A DNA stretch of 64,000 nucleotides. It comes from Gloeobacter violaceus PCC 7421. Its GTDB lineage: Bacteria > Cyanobacteriota > Cyanobacteriia > Gloeobacterales > Gloeobacteraceae. The translations under genes were made by a program, and so were the position numbers. Shown here in pieces: positions 51,401-60,744 of this stretch. The stretch is taken from positions 186,001-250,000 of the forward strand of contig NC_005125.1 in NCBI RefSeq assembly GCF_000011385.1, given 5' to 3'. Positions within the stretch are counted from its first letter, which is position 1; each line of letters begins with the position of its first letter. The notes beneath the pieces were generated by a model. That model made no database searches. It had not been told where the DNA came from and saw only the letters and a program-made list of their open reading frames with translations.

Positions 51401-54400
51401 ACCGGTGCGATTTTGGTGCGTGGCTGGACAAGCCGCCAGAACCAGCTTTGCAGATCATCGACAAACGTAAAGACAACCGGGACAACCACCAGCGTCAAGG
51501 CCGTGGAGGTGAGCAACCCGCCCACCACGGCCACGGCCATGGGAGAGCGCGCCTCGGAGCCCGCACCGATCCCCAGGGCAATCGGCAGCATGCCCGCGAT
51601 CATCGCCACGGTCGTCATCAAGATGGGCCGCATGCGCGCCTCACCCGCCTGCAAAATCGCCTCGGTGCGCGGCCGGCCCGCCTGCATCGCCACCAGACAG
51701 TACTCGACCAGCAAGATGGCGTTCTTGCACACCAGGCCCATCAGCATGACGATGCCGATGAGGGTGTAGAGACCCAGGGATTTTTGGAAGACCAGTAGGC
51801 CGACCAGCGCCCCGCCCAGCGACAGCGGCAAGGACATCATGATCGTCAGCGGGTGCAAGAAGCCGCCAAAGAGCAGCGCCAGCACTGCGTAGATAAGCAG
51901 GATGGCAGCGGCAATCGCTCCGCCGAAACCGTTGAACACATCGCGCTGGTTCTCGGCTTCCCCGGCCAGTTTTTCGCTGACGCTCGCAGGCAGATTGCGC
52001 AGGACCGGCAGTTCGTGCACTTTTTGCAAGGCCGGACCCAGATTGACGCCCGGGGCCAGATTCGCCCCGATGGTCACCTGGCGGGCGCGGTCGTAGCGCT
52101 CGATTTGCATCGCGCCGCTGCCCATCGCCAGTTGGGCCACCGACTTGAGGGGAACCAGCGCTCCGCCGTTGCCCATCACCTGCAAATCGCCGATCGTGTC
52201 GAAATCGGTGCGAAAAGTCGGGTCGAGCTGGACGCGGATGTTGATCTGGCGGGAGGGCAACGTGAATTTGGCCAGGTTGGCCTCGCTGTCGCCCAAGGTG
52301 GCAATCTGGGCGGTGCGGGCGATAGCGGCAACGGAGACCCCCTGCTCGGCGGCGCGGTCCAGTAGCGGTCTGACCTGAATCTCGGGGCGCAGAATCGCCG
52401 CGGTGGAATTGACATCGACCAGTTCCGGCAGGCCGCGCATCTGGTCGGTGAGGTCTCGGGCGGCGCGCTCCAGTTCGACGGTGTTGTCGCCGCTCAGGAC
52501 AATCTGGACGTTCTTACCGCCCCAGCCGCTGAAGGAAAGGCGTACCCCGGGCACCTGATTGAGGATGGGCCGCATCTCGGCTTCGAACTGCTGCTGGGTC
52601 TGGCGGCGCTTGTCTCTGGGCTTGAGGGTGATCACCAGTCTGCCGGTGTTGGGGGTCGAACTGGAGTCGATCGAGCCTGCCCGCGCGTAGACGTGTTCCA
52701 CCGCCGGGTGTCCCTGCACCAGCGACCCCAATTGCAACATCGCCTTGCGGGTGGTCTCGATGCTCGATCCGGGGGGCAGTTCGACTTCGAGGCTGCTCTG
52801 GCCCCGGTCGATCGGCCCGATAAACGAAGTGGGCAGCAGAGGAATGAGTGCCAGACTACCGGCGAAGAAGGCCCCGGCCAGCAGCAGCGCGATCCGGCGG
52901 TGGGCGAGCGACCAACCCAGCACGCCTTCGTAGAGGCGCGTCAAGAGCGACCGGCCGGGGGCGTGGGTGTGGGGTTTCAGCAGGTACGCCGCCATCAGTG
53001 GGGTGAGCATGCGCGCCACCACCAGCGAAAAGAGCACCGCCGCCGCCACCGTCCAGCCGAACTGCCGAAAGTACTGGCCCTGGATGCCCTCCATGAAGGC
53101 CACCGGCAAAAACACCGCCACAATCGTCATCGTGGTCGCCACCACCGCGAGGCCAATTTCATCGGCGGCCTCGACGGCGGCCTGGTAGGGCGACTTGCCC
53201 ATGCCGATGTGGCGCGAGATGTTTTCGAGTTCGACGATGGCGTCGTCGACCAGAATGCCGATCACCAGAGCCAGGGCCAGCATCGTCATGTTGTTGAGGG
53301 TGAAACCCGCCATGCGCATCACCGCGAAAGTCGGGATTACCGAAAGGGGGATAGCCAGTCCGGCAATCAGGGTCGCGCGCCAGTCGCGCAAGAACAGCCA
53401 GATGACCACCACCGCGAGGCCCGCCCCCAACAGCACCGCCTCCACCGAGGCGTCGTAGGACTCGCGCACAAAATCGCCGGTCGTCCACAGCAGCTGCAAC
53501 TTGATGTCATCGGGAAGGGATTGTTGGATCTCCTTGACCTTTGCCTGCACCGCCTCCTCGACGCCCACCAGGTTGGTGCCGCTCGCGCGCACGACCTGGA
53601 AGACCACGGCGGGGCGGCTGTCGTAGTAGGCGAGCCAGCGCTGGTCGGCGGTGCCGTCGGTGACGGTGCCGAGGCTTTCGAGGTTGGCATGGCGCCCATC
53701 CGGTAGGGCGATGCGCACCGAGCGCAAATTTTCGACCGTGGCGGCGCTGCCCAGGGTGCGGATGGCCTGCTCGGTGGTACCCACCTCCCCCCGGCCGCCG
53801 GGAAGATCAATATTGAGGGCGCGGATCTGGGCGTGGACCTGATCGGCGGTGATCCCCAAAGCCTTGAGGCGCACCGGATTGAGGTCGATGCGAATTTCGC
53901 GCTTGGAGCCGAAGTAAAGAACCTGGGAGACCCCCGGCACTGTGAGCAATTCGCGGGCGATCCGGTTTTCGGCCAGCCAGCTCAGTTCCACCGGCGCACG
54001 GCGATCGGAGGAGATCGTATAGCCGATAAACGGCCAGCCGCCGTCGTCGAAGCGCTGAATCACCGGCTCGTCGATACCCTGGGGCAGTTGGGCGCGGATC
54101 TTGGTAATCGCGTCGCGGGTGTCGTTGGTGGCGCGATCGAGGTTGGTGCCCAGGTTGAATTCGACGCGCGTAAACGAGCTGCCGTCGCGGACGGTCGAAT
54201 AGATGTGGCGGATATTGCCGATGCTGGAGACCGCCTGCTCGACTCTACGGGTTACCTGGGTCTCAAGCTCGGTGGGTGCCGCCCCGAGTTGGGTGACGGT
54301 CACCCCCACCGTCGGCAGGTCGGTATTCGGGTCAAGATCGATCCCCAGGCCGCCAAACGAAGCGAGCCCGCCCAGAGTCAGAATCAAAAACAGCACGATC

Positions 54401-54447
54401 GTCGGCACCGGGTTGCGGATCGACCAGGCGGAGATGTTCGAGCGCAT
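51352..54447 (-). CDS. RND-family efflux pump (AcrB/HAE1-like)
   Basis: 1031 residues from ATG 54447 (GAGGAG nine bases upstream). Two six-helix repeats with large periplasmic loops, as in Acr[21 protein letters not shown] in TM1, [21 protein letters not shown] around TM4 with the proton-relay Asp pair, [20 protein letters not shown], and [21 protein letters not shown] near TM10. It acts in the inner membrane as the proton-driven exporter of a tripartite system. No membrane-fusion or outer-membrane channel gene is adjacent. The C-terminal 14 residues and terminator are duplicated in the small gene at 45619-45807. Confidence 0.93.
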   Translation of the reverse strand: MRSNISAWSIRNPVPTIVLFLILTLGGLASFGGLGIDLDPNTDLPTVGVTVTQLGAAPTELETQVTRRVEQAVSSIGNIRHIYSTVRDGSSFTRVEFNLGTNLDRATNDTRDAITKIRAQLPQGIDEPVIQRFDDGGWPFIGYTISSDRRAPVELSWLAENRIARELLTVPGVSQVLYFGSKREIRIDLNPVRLKALGITADQVHAQIRALNIDLPGGRGEVGTTEQAIRTLGSAATVENLRSVRIALPDGRHANLESLGTVTDGTADQRWLAYYDSRPAVVFQVVRASGTNLVGVEEAVQAKVKEIQQSLPDDIKLQLLWTTGDFVRESYDASVEAVLLGAGLAVVVIWLFLRDWRATLIAGLAIPLSVIPTFAVMRMAGFTLNNMTMLALALVIGILVDDAIVELENISRHIGMGKSPYQAAVEAADEIGLAVVATTMTIVAVFLPVAFMEGIQGQYFRQFGWTVAAAVLFSLVVARMLTPLMAAYLLKPHTHAPGRSLLTRLYEGVLGWSLAHRRIALLLAGAFFAGSLALIPLLPTSFIGPIDRGQSSLEVELPPGSSIETTRKAMLQLGSLVQGHPAVEHVYARAGSIDSSSTPNTGRLVITLKPRDKRRQTQQQFEAEMRPILNQVPGVRLSFSGWGGKNVQIVLSGDNTVELERAARDLTDQMRGLPELVDVNSTAAILRPEIQVRPLLDRAAEQGVSVAAIARTAQIATLGDSEANLAKFTLPSRQINIRVQLDPTFRTDFDTIGDLQVMGNGGALVPLKSVAQLAMGSGAMQIERYDRARQVTIGANLAPGVNLGPALQKVHELPVLRNLPASVSEKLAGEAENQRDVFNGFGGAIAAAILLIYAVLALLFGGFLHPLTIMMSLPLSLGGALVGLLVFQKSLGLYTLIGIVMLMGLVCKNAILLVEYCLVAMQAGRPRTEAILQAGEARMRPILMTTVAMIAGMLPIALGIGAGSEARSPMAVAVVGGLLTSTALTLVVVPVVFTFVDDLQSWFWRLVQPRTKIAPVPAALEVPPAMATPQE

Positions 54448-54668
54448 CGGCAAAGGCTCCTCGGACGGTAGGGCGCACAGGGGTGACGTTGCCACTTTAC
54501 GGGGCGATGCCCGCGTCGGTCTGTCGGAGGCTGTAAGGTAGATGTAAATTCTTGCCGTATCAGGGCTTACAAAATCTCACAAGTCCTTGCTCCCGATCGA
54601 ATTCTGCCCGTCCATGAACAAGCCACTTACGGGCAAAATTGAGGGGCTGTGATAAACGGCGATTGTCT

Positions 54669-55212
54669 TCAAAGTTGCTGACAGAATTGCCCCAGGTCAG
54701 CTACGTCAAGTACTGCCTCACTTAAACGTTCAAGCTGCCCACTTTCATTAGAAGATCGCTTCAGTTTGATTGATAACCTCGGAGGAAATCTGGCCGAACC
54801 GGTGTGTCAACAGCCTGAGTAGAAGCTTTTGCATACCATCGATTTCACCTTCGCGCAGAATGCGTTGGTAAATTACAGATTCACGCATCAGCTCCTCCCG
54901 CAATCACTCGTCGATGACCGTCTCAGCAAAACGTAGACCTGCCAGTATCTTCGCGTAGGCCAGGGTATTTGCCCGTGGGCCGGGTGCTTCTATCGTAGCG
55001 ATCCGCTCAGCAACTCGGACCAGAAGTTGTTCCGGCCTGTCGGTGCGGGCGAGAGCCGCCGGCGGCATCAGGGCGGGCTGCTTGAGCAAAAGGGCCGGAT
55101 CCTGCTCCCACAGACGGACTACCTGGTAGCGATGCACCATTCGTCCGGTACGAAATTCTTCTTCGATGGCGGATTTCCCCTGTTTGTAGAATCCGGGCGA
55201 ACTCACCACCAC
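54669..55212 (-). pseudogene. Rpn/PD-(D/E)XK-type protein remnant (C-terminal part)
   Basis: The 102-residue frame 54904-55212 (RYQVVRLWEQDPALLLKQPALMPPAALA...RANTLAYAKILAGLRF) matches the C-terminal part of cyanobacterial Rpn-type/DUF4351-like proteins. After a TGA at 54904 the same frame continues with LREELMRESVIYQRILREGEIDGMQKLLLRLL, the usual continuation of that family. A one-base shift later gives LERLSEAVLDVADLGQFCQQL, its usual C-terminus, ending at 54669. The N-terminal nuclease half is absent. So the gene is truncated, carries a nonsense codon and a frameshift. Confidence 0.7.
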
Positions 55213-55320
55213 GCCACCGGCCTACCACTCCATAACTGCCCCACGGCGCTACGATCGTCGGTAGGCTTGGATTTGAGTCCGGGCTACTTTTAAATCATGC
55301 TTTAAAAAAGGCTAATTGCC

Positions 55321-58300
55321 ATGACAGTTTCCAGCGGCAGAGCCGGGGGCAGGATCCCCCGTTGGGCAATCATTTCCCTTGCAGCCACGGTCGGTCTGGT
55401 GGGAGCGGGCGTGACCGCTCTGGCGCTCGTTCCGCTGTTTGTCGACAGCGACGGTCTGCGCAAACCCCTCGAAGAGGCTATCGCCCAGACCTTGCGCCGT
55501 CGGGTCAGGCTCGGCAAATTGCAGGTGCAAACCCTGGGAGGCATCGGCCTGCGGGCGGACCGGGTAGAACTGTTCAATCTGCGCGGCAGCGAGAAGCAAC
55601 TGGATGCGCGCAGCGTTTTTGTGGAAGTCGATCTCTGGCCGCTTCTGTCGCGCCAGGTCGTCCTCAAGCGTCTCGAATTCGAAAGGCTCGATCTGGCATT
55701 GCAGCGCAACCCGGCGGGCCAATGGAACGTTGCGGATCTTTTGACGGCGCAGGGTCCGGACGGGCCGGGGCAAACCGGCTACAGCGGTCCGGCGGTCAGT
55801 CTGGTCGACAGCACCGTGCGCGTCACCGACCAGACCCAGAATCCCCCGCGGCAATTGCGTCTGAGCAATGTCGCTTTCGATTTGCGACCCCAAAATCCCT
55901 ACGACCTCGATATCACTTTCAAAGGCGATCTGGGCGAGAAGACGCCCCTGGCCGTGGCCGGAACGATCGAACTCCCGAAGGGCGATCCCGCCGCTGCCTG
56001 GGGGGGTGAACTGCGCCTGCAGACGCAGCAACTGGCGGCAGATCAGGTGGTAGGGCTCCTGGGACAGCCGGCGCTTGCGGGCCTCAAGGGACTTTTCGAC
56101 CTCGATGTGCGCTGGGAACTGAGTCAAGATCAGCTCGAAGGCAAGGTGAAGGCGCAGGCGCTCGCATGGCTGTGGCCGGAAGTCTGGGGCAAGACGGCCT
56201 GGAAGGCCCGGAGTGTGGATCTCGATGGCGATCTGACGTTTGGCCCCCAGCAAGTGGCGGTCGAGCGGCTGCAATTGAAACTGCCCGAACTGACGGCGGA
56301 CGCCAAAGGCACGCTGCCGCGCTTTTTCAACCAACCGGGCCAGGCGCTGGATTTAAATGTGAAAACGGGCGAGTTCGACCCGTTTACAGCCCGCCGCAGC
56401 CTGCCTGTAGCAGCCCTGCCCACGTCGTTGCTGCCGTGGATTGCCCAAAGTACCGGCAGTGGGAAGATAGCGACGGATCTGGCCATCCTGGGCACCGTTG
56501 CACAGCCGCTGGTCACCGGGCGGGTGGATCTCAAGGGACTCACCCTGCGCAACCCCCGGCTTCCCCAACCGCTCGAAAGCCTGAACGGCACCGTCCTGCT
56601 CGGGGCCAACCGGGTGCAATTTCAAGCTCTCAAAGGCAGTATCGGCCCTTCGCCCTTTGAGCTGACCGGCGCTATCGACGGCTATCGCACCGGCAAAACC
56701 CAACCCCAACTTATTTTCAAAAGCCCGAGCCTCGATCTGGGGGTGGCGCGGTCGATCCTCACTTCGGAGTTAGTGGCTAGCCGCGCCCTCGACAATGTCA
56801 CCAGCCTCGGGGGCCGTGCCGCCGTGGATCTGCGTATCCGGGGCGCTCAGCCGGAGGGTCGTGTTGAGTTTCAAGGGGCGCGGGTGGGGCTGAGCGGGCT
56901 CAAAAAACCCGTCGAAGATCTACGCGGCACCGTGCAGCTTGGCCCGCAGGGAAACCGCTTCGAGAACCTCAGCGGACGGCTTGCCGGGTCGGACATCCGT
57001 GTCGGCGGCAGCCTCGGCCCGACGGGGGCGCTGCAAGTAGCGGGCACAGGCACGCTCAACTTCCCCCAGGTCTTTGCACTGCTGGGATCACCGCCTCCCA
57101 TCCAGGCGAAAGGTGCCGTACCTATGGAATTTACGGCGGGCGGCACCACGAACAAACTCGATTTCACCGGCAATCTGGATCTAGCCAAGCTCGATGAACT
57201 CAAATTCAACAATCTCAATCTCACTCCCGCCCAGCGGCTGGTGCTGAGGGGCACCTATACCCCCGCCCAACTCACCTTCGCCAACACCCGCCTGGCCCTG
57301 GCGGGGCTGGTGCTCGACGGCGGCGGCACCGTCCGCCAACCCGGCACCCCGGCGCAAAGTCTGGATCTGCGGGCGCGCACCCCCCAGCCTCTGAACCTGA
57401 CCAACATCACAAAGCTGGTGCCCCAGGTAGCGGATCTGGGCGTGAGTGCCGGCCGGGCCGGGCTGGATCTGAGTTTGAAAGGCCCGGCCAGCTCGGCAGC
57501 CTTCCAGGCGGCCCTGAAGTTGCAGGGCGTGGCGATCCCTGGCCTGCTGGGAGGGATCAGCGGCCTTTCCGGGCCGGTGAATGTCGCGGGCGATCAAGCG
57601 AGCACCCCGGGGCTCACCTTCCAGACCCCGGAGGGCCGGGGTCAGCTCAAAGGCACTGTCCGCAACTTCAAAGACCCCAATTTCACCTTCGATGCCCGCC
57701 TTGCCCGGCTCAACATCGACCGGCTGCTGGCGAGCGCTTCCGGGGGTGACAAAAAGGAAGGATCCTCCGGCGGAGCGGATCTCAACTCCCTGCGCGGCCA
57801 GGGCCAACTGGCCATCGACCAGGGGGTGGTCAGCCGCCTCACCTTCCAGCAGCTGCGCACCAAAGTCCAGCTCAACCGGGGGGTGCTGGTCCTGAACGAC
57901 TTTGGGCTCAACACGGCCGGGGGCCGCATGGGGGGCGATCTGCGCACGGATCTCAAAACCCAGGCGGTGCAGGGCAACCTCAACCTGCGCGATGCTGAGG
58001 CGAATACCCTTGCCCGCCAACTCATCGACTTTCCGCCCAACCAGATCTTCGGCCGCACCGACATGGACTTCACCTTCCAGGCCAAAGGCGGCAATCAAAA
58101 TCAATTCCTCCAGTCGCTGAACGGGCAGGGATCGATGAATGTCACCAACGGGCGGCTGGCCACACTCAATCTGATGGGGCCCATCCTGGGGGTGGCCGAG
58201 GGGCTGGGAAGCGGCCAGGGCTTCAGTCTCGATACGCTGCTGCTGTCGGTCGGCCGGCTCAACACCGGCAAATTCCAGCGCCTGGGTGGTAACTTCAGGG

Positions 58301-58599
58301 TGCAAAACGGCGTGGCGCGCACCGACAACTTCGTCTACACCGGCTCTGCGCTCAACATGCAGGCGGACGGCACCCTGCGCCTGGTCGACGAGGTGGCCAA
58401 CCTGCAGGTGCGCGGCAGCTTCACCCAGAACCCCCTCGGGGCGGTGTCGATGGACGGCGACCGCCTGCTGGGCAATCTGCTCGGCCGCATCTTGAAACTT
58501 CCCCAACAGCAGCCGCGCAACTTCTCCTTCCAGGTGCGTGGCCCCATCAACCAGTTGGGTTCGGTACGCAATGTGCGGCTGCAGCCCGGCCGGGGCTAA
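55321..58599 (+). CDS. AsmA-family protein (AsmA/TamB-like lipid-transport bridge)
   Basis: 1092 residues. A single N-terminal membrane anchor (WAIISLAATVGLVGAGVTALALVPLF, about 15-40) precedes the AsmA signature DGLRKPLEEAIAQTLRRRVRLGKLQVQTLGGIGLRADRVEL, a long beta-strand-rich periplasmic body and a C-terminal AsmA_2-like segment (LNGQGSMNVTNGRLATLNLMG). These proteins are thought to form hydrophobic grooves moving phospholipids between inner and outer membranes. Its ATG at 55321 lacks a strong ribosome binding site. The stop overlaps by four bases with the convergent exported-protein gene. Confidence 0.88.
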   Translation: MTVSSGRAGGRIPRWAIISLAATVGLVGAGVTALALVPLFVDSDGLRKPLEEAIAQTLRRRVRLGKLQVQTLGGIGLRADRVELFNLRGSEKQLDARSVFVEVDLWPLLSRQVVLKRLEFERLDLALQRNPAGQWNVADLLTAQGPDGPGQTGYSGPAVSLVDSTVRVTDQTQNPPRQLRLSNVAFDLRPQNPYDLDITFKGDLGEKTPLAVAGTIELPKGDPAAAWGGELRLQTQQLAADQVVGLLGQPALAGLKGLFDLDVRWELSQDQLEGKVKAQALAWLWPEVWGKTAWKARSVDLDGDLTFGPQQVAVERLQLKLPELTADAKGTLPRFFNQPGQALDLNVKTGEFDPFTARRSLPVAALPTSLLPWIAQSTGSGKIATDLAILGTVAQPLVTGRVDLKGLTLRNPRLPQPLESLNGTVLLGANRVQFQALKGSIGPSPFELTGAIDGYRTGKTQPQLIFKSPSLDLGVARSILTSELVASRALDNVTSLGGRAAVDLRIRGAQPEGRVEFQGARVGLSGLKKPVEDLRGTVQLGPQGNRFENLSGRLAGSDIRVGGSLGPTGALQVAGTGTLNFPQVFALLGSPPPIQAKGAVPMEFTAGGTTNKLDFTGNLDLAKLDELKFNNLNLTPAQRLVLRGTYTPAQLTFANTRLALAGLVLDGGGTVRQPGTPAQSLDLRARTPQPLNLTNITKLVPQVADLGVSAGRAGLDLSLKGPASSAAFQAALKLQGVAIPGLLGGISGLSGPVNVAGDQASTPGLTFQTPEGRGQLKGTVRNFKDPNFTFDARLARLNIDRLLASASGGDKKEGSSGGADLNSLRGQGQLAIDQGVVSRLTFQQLRTKVQLNRGVLVLNDFGLNTAGGRMGGDLRTDLKTQAVQGNLNLRDAEANTLARQLIDFPPNQIFGRTDMDFTFQAKGGNQNQFLQSLNGQGSMNVTNGRLATLNLMGPILGVAEGLGSGQGFSLDTLLLSVGRLNTGKFQRLGGNFRVQNGVARTDNFVYTGSALNMQADGTLRLVDEVANLQVRGSFTQNPLGAVSMDGDRLLGNLLGRILKLPQQQPRNFSFQVRGPINQLGSVRNVRLQPGRG

Positions 58600-59111
58600 A
58601 AAATCTGCACGCCGCCCAGAAACTGCCGAAAGGTCGCCACCTGCTCCTTGCTGGGCGGTTTGGGCCAGTCGGCCATGAACATCAATAGCTGAGCCGGTAC
58701 CGGGGCGGCGACCCAGTGGATGGTGCGGCCGTTCGGGGCGGCGAACCGGCACTCGACGCCATTCTGGTTGTCCAGCAAAAAGCGGTTGCTCTTCTGGAGT
58801 GTGACTTCCTTGGGGATCACCGCGGCGGCGCGGGCGCAGAAAGCCTTGGCCGGGGCCGGGTCAAAGGGCGGGGCGTTGCGCAGATTGCGGTCGAACTGGG
58901 AGCCCGTGGAGATGGCGACCGATTTGTCCGGGGGGGTGAGCACGTAGTGAATGGGCTTTCCCGGCGGATTCTTGGTGGTCTGAAAGTAAGGCGGCGGTGT
59001 AAATTCCAGTGACAGATCCCCATCGACGATCTTGCCTGCCCAAACCGGCGGCACGAACAGCAGACCTGCAAGTACGGCACCGGCCAGTGCCGCTGTTTTC
59101 CCAAATAGCAT
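58596..59111 (-). CDS. Exported protein of unknown function
   Basis: 171 residues with a clear signal peptide (MLFGKTAALAGAVLAGLLFVPPVWAG, cleavage after WAG or nearby). The mature part has FTPPPYFQTTKNPPGKPIHYVLTPPDKSVAISTGSQFD and NGVECRFAAPNGRTIHWVAAPVPAQLLMF; two cysteines could form a disulfide. No named domain recognised. Convergent with the AsmA-family gene. Confidence 0.75.
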   Translation of the reverse strand: MLFGKTAALAGAVLAGLLFVPPVWAGKIVDGDLSLEFTPPPYFQTTKNPPGKPIHYVLTPPDKSVAISTGSQFDRNLRNAPPFDPAPAKAFCARAAAVIPKEVTLQKSNRFLLDNQNGVECRFAAPNGRTIHWVAAPVPAQLLMFMADWPKPPSKEQVATFRQFLGGVQIF

Positions 59112-59156
59112 CCCCGGCGCCCTCTCCTACTACCAAGGCCCAGTATCGCACCGGTT

Positions 59157-59561
59157 TTAACTGTCTTTGCTGTCGAGAAACGCCTGCTTGGTGGTGAGGG
59201 TGCGCTTGACGGCGTCCATGAAGACCATGCGCACGCGCGCTTCGACCGCAGTAATCGGCCTGCCTTCGCGCACAACTCCCACTGTCTGCTTGAAAAACAC
59301 GTAGTAGGGCGACTCTTCCCCCGGCTCCAGGTGGGTGTTCACCTGCACCTGTTCCATGCGGATCTCGCGGTGGTAGGCGATTTCCAGGCGCGAGACCACC
59401 GGCAGCACGCTGCTTGCCTGCTCCATCTTGTGGTGGTGCGACAGCCACGCCCAGCGGCCCGCCTCCATGTACTCCAACACCGTGGCGTAGTTGACGTGAC
59501 CAAAACTGTCGAGATCGTTTGGACGCACCGGCAGGGCAATGGCGACATCTTCAAACATCAT
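59157..59561 (-). CDS. Acyl-CoA thioesterase, 4HBT hotdog fold
   Basis: 134 residues. The N-terminal VRPNDLDSFGHVNYATVLEYMEAGRWAW is the 4HBT/YbgC-type active-site block, with the catalytic Asp in NDLDSFGHVN. The rest (VSRLEIAYHREIRMEQVQVNTHLE, VFFKQTVGVVREGRPITAVEARVRMVFMD) is the hotdog beta-sheet. Cytoplasmic hydrolase of acyl-CoA or acyl-ACP thioesters; substrate not predictable. Starts MM; 59558 is an equally possible start. Confidence 0.88.
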   Translation of the reverse strand: MMFEDVAIALPVRPNDLDSFGHVNYATVLEYMEAGRWAWLSHHHKMEQASSVLPVVSRLEIAYHREIRMEQVQVNTHLEPGEESPYYVFFKQTVGVVREGRPITAVEARVRMVFMDAVKRTLTTKQAFLDSKDS

Positions 59562-59576
59562 CGGGCCTCCCGGCGG

Positions 59577-59942
59577 CTAGTCGGTACACAGCTGCAATCC
59601 GGCGTCCACCAGCGGCTGCAGCAGAGCGATCTTGGTCTGGGAATCGACCTTGCCCCCGGACGGGTTGGCAGTCAATATACCGTCCACCAACTGGTATTTG
59701 GCGGTCGATTCGGCGGTGCCGTTGAGGGCGTAGGTCTTGCCGTCGGCCTTGAGGACCACCGCCCCCGGCAACGGGCAATCGAGTGCGCCCGATTGCACCG
59801 CCAGGGGCCAGCGCTCGCCGTACTCGGCCTTGCTGACCGGGAGGGTGCGGTTATTGGGTTGGTACTTGGGAGCGCCGCAGGCGGCGAGGGACAGCGCGGC
59901 GGCCAGGGCGGTGCACAAGATCCGATGATTCGCTGCGGACAT
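59577..59942 (-). CDS. Lipoprotein, YebY-like (DUF2511)
   Basis: 121 residues with a type II signal peptide: TALAAALSLAACGAPKY, lipobox LAAC, lipidated Cys22. The mature domain (LPVSKAEYGERWPLAVQSGALDCPLPGAVVLKADGKTYALNGTA) resembles the DUF2511/YebY family. It ends ...LVDAGLQLCTD; the two further Cys residues may pair. It lies 15 bases upstream of the thioesterase gene on the same strand and may be cotranscribed. Function unknown. Confidence 0.75.
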   Translation of the reverse strand: MSAANHRILCTALAAALSLAACGAPKYQPNNRTLPVSKAEYGERWPLAVQSGALDCPLPGAVVLKADGKTYALNGTAESTAKYQLVDGILTANPSGGKVDSQTKIALLQPLVDAGLQLCTD

Positions 59943-60119
59943 GCTGATCGAGCAGGCAACTTCCCGAATATCCTAGTCGTCCTGCGGGACGTCGTCCCGA
60001 AGATCGCCTGCTCGTCTCCAAACGACTGTCTCAAAACTCCATTGGGCTACTCCCCAAAGGCTGGTCCAACCCTTTGGGAGCAGTCCAATCAGACGGAGGC
60101 CAGGAGAAACCGTGGTGGA

Positions 60120-60623
60120 CTAGGGGCAATCGACACCCGGATTTTCAGCGCGCGTGGGCGCCGATTCGTTTTGTTCCGGGTCGGCTGATCCGCAGCCCAG
60201 TGGGAAGGAGAATGTCACAAACGCCTCCGAGTCCAACGCCCCGCCAACCGCACGGTAGAGGGCCCGGGCCGGGGCGTTGCCCGCCTCCGTGCCGACCCAG
60301 GCCTCGGTACAGCCCGCCGCCGCCCCCGCCTCCAGCAAGCAGCGCAACACAGCCTTGCCGATACCGCGGCCCTGCCAGTCGGGCGAGACGCCGACCTCGT
60401 TGACCCACAAGGCCCAGGGTTTGTCCGGGTGTAGGTAGCGGACGCCGGAGGCGAAGCCTACAACGGTTCCCCCGTCCACCGCGACGACGATGTAGTGCCC
60501 CGGCTCGGCCAAAAAGGCGCGCACCAGTGCCGGGTCGACCGGGCCGTCGAACACCTCCAGCGCCACCCCCTCGAGCACGACCTCGTCGCCTGGGCCAAGC
60601 AGCTTCACCGCAATGTCGATCAT
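60120..60623 (-). CDS. GNAT N-acetyltransferase (AAC(3)-I-like)
   Basis: 167 residues. GNAT core: HYIVVAVDGGTVVGFASGVRYLHPDKP, WVNEVGVSPDWQGRGIGKAVLRCLLEAG with the acetyl-CoA loop Q/RxxGxG/A, and TEAGNAPARALYRAVGG. The pattern (LYRAVGG, DKPWALWVNEVGV) resembles aminoglycoside 3-N-acetyltransferase I-type GNATs, but the same fold occurs in many small-molecule and protein acetyltransferases, so resistance is not claimed. The C-terminal ~20 residues are a disordered tail. Confidence 0.88.
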   Translation of the reverse strand: MIDIAVKLLGPGDEVVLEGVALEVFDGPVDPALVRAFLAEPGHYIVVAVDGGTVVGFASGVRYLHPDKPWALWVNEVGVSPDWQGRGIGKAVLRCLLEAGAAAGCTEAWVGTEAGNAPARALYRAVGGALDSEAFVTFSFPLGCGSADPEQNESAPTRAENPGVDCP

Positions 60624-60744
60624 GGCGGGTGTGGACCTCCGGCTTGCGAAACAACCCTACTCGACGTCAGCCCGCAAAGCCCGTCGGCGCTTGTCCATCG
60701 ATTCGCCCCGAGCCCGGATTCATCGTAACCGCCCGCCCCGGCCG

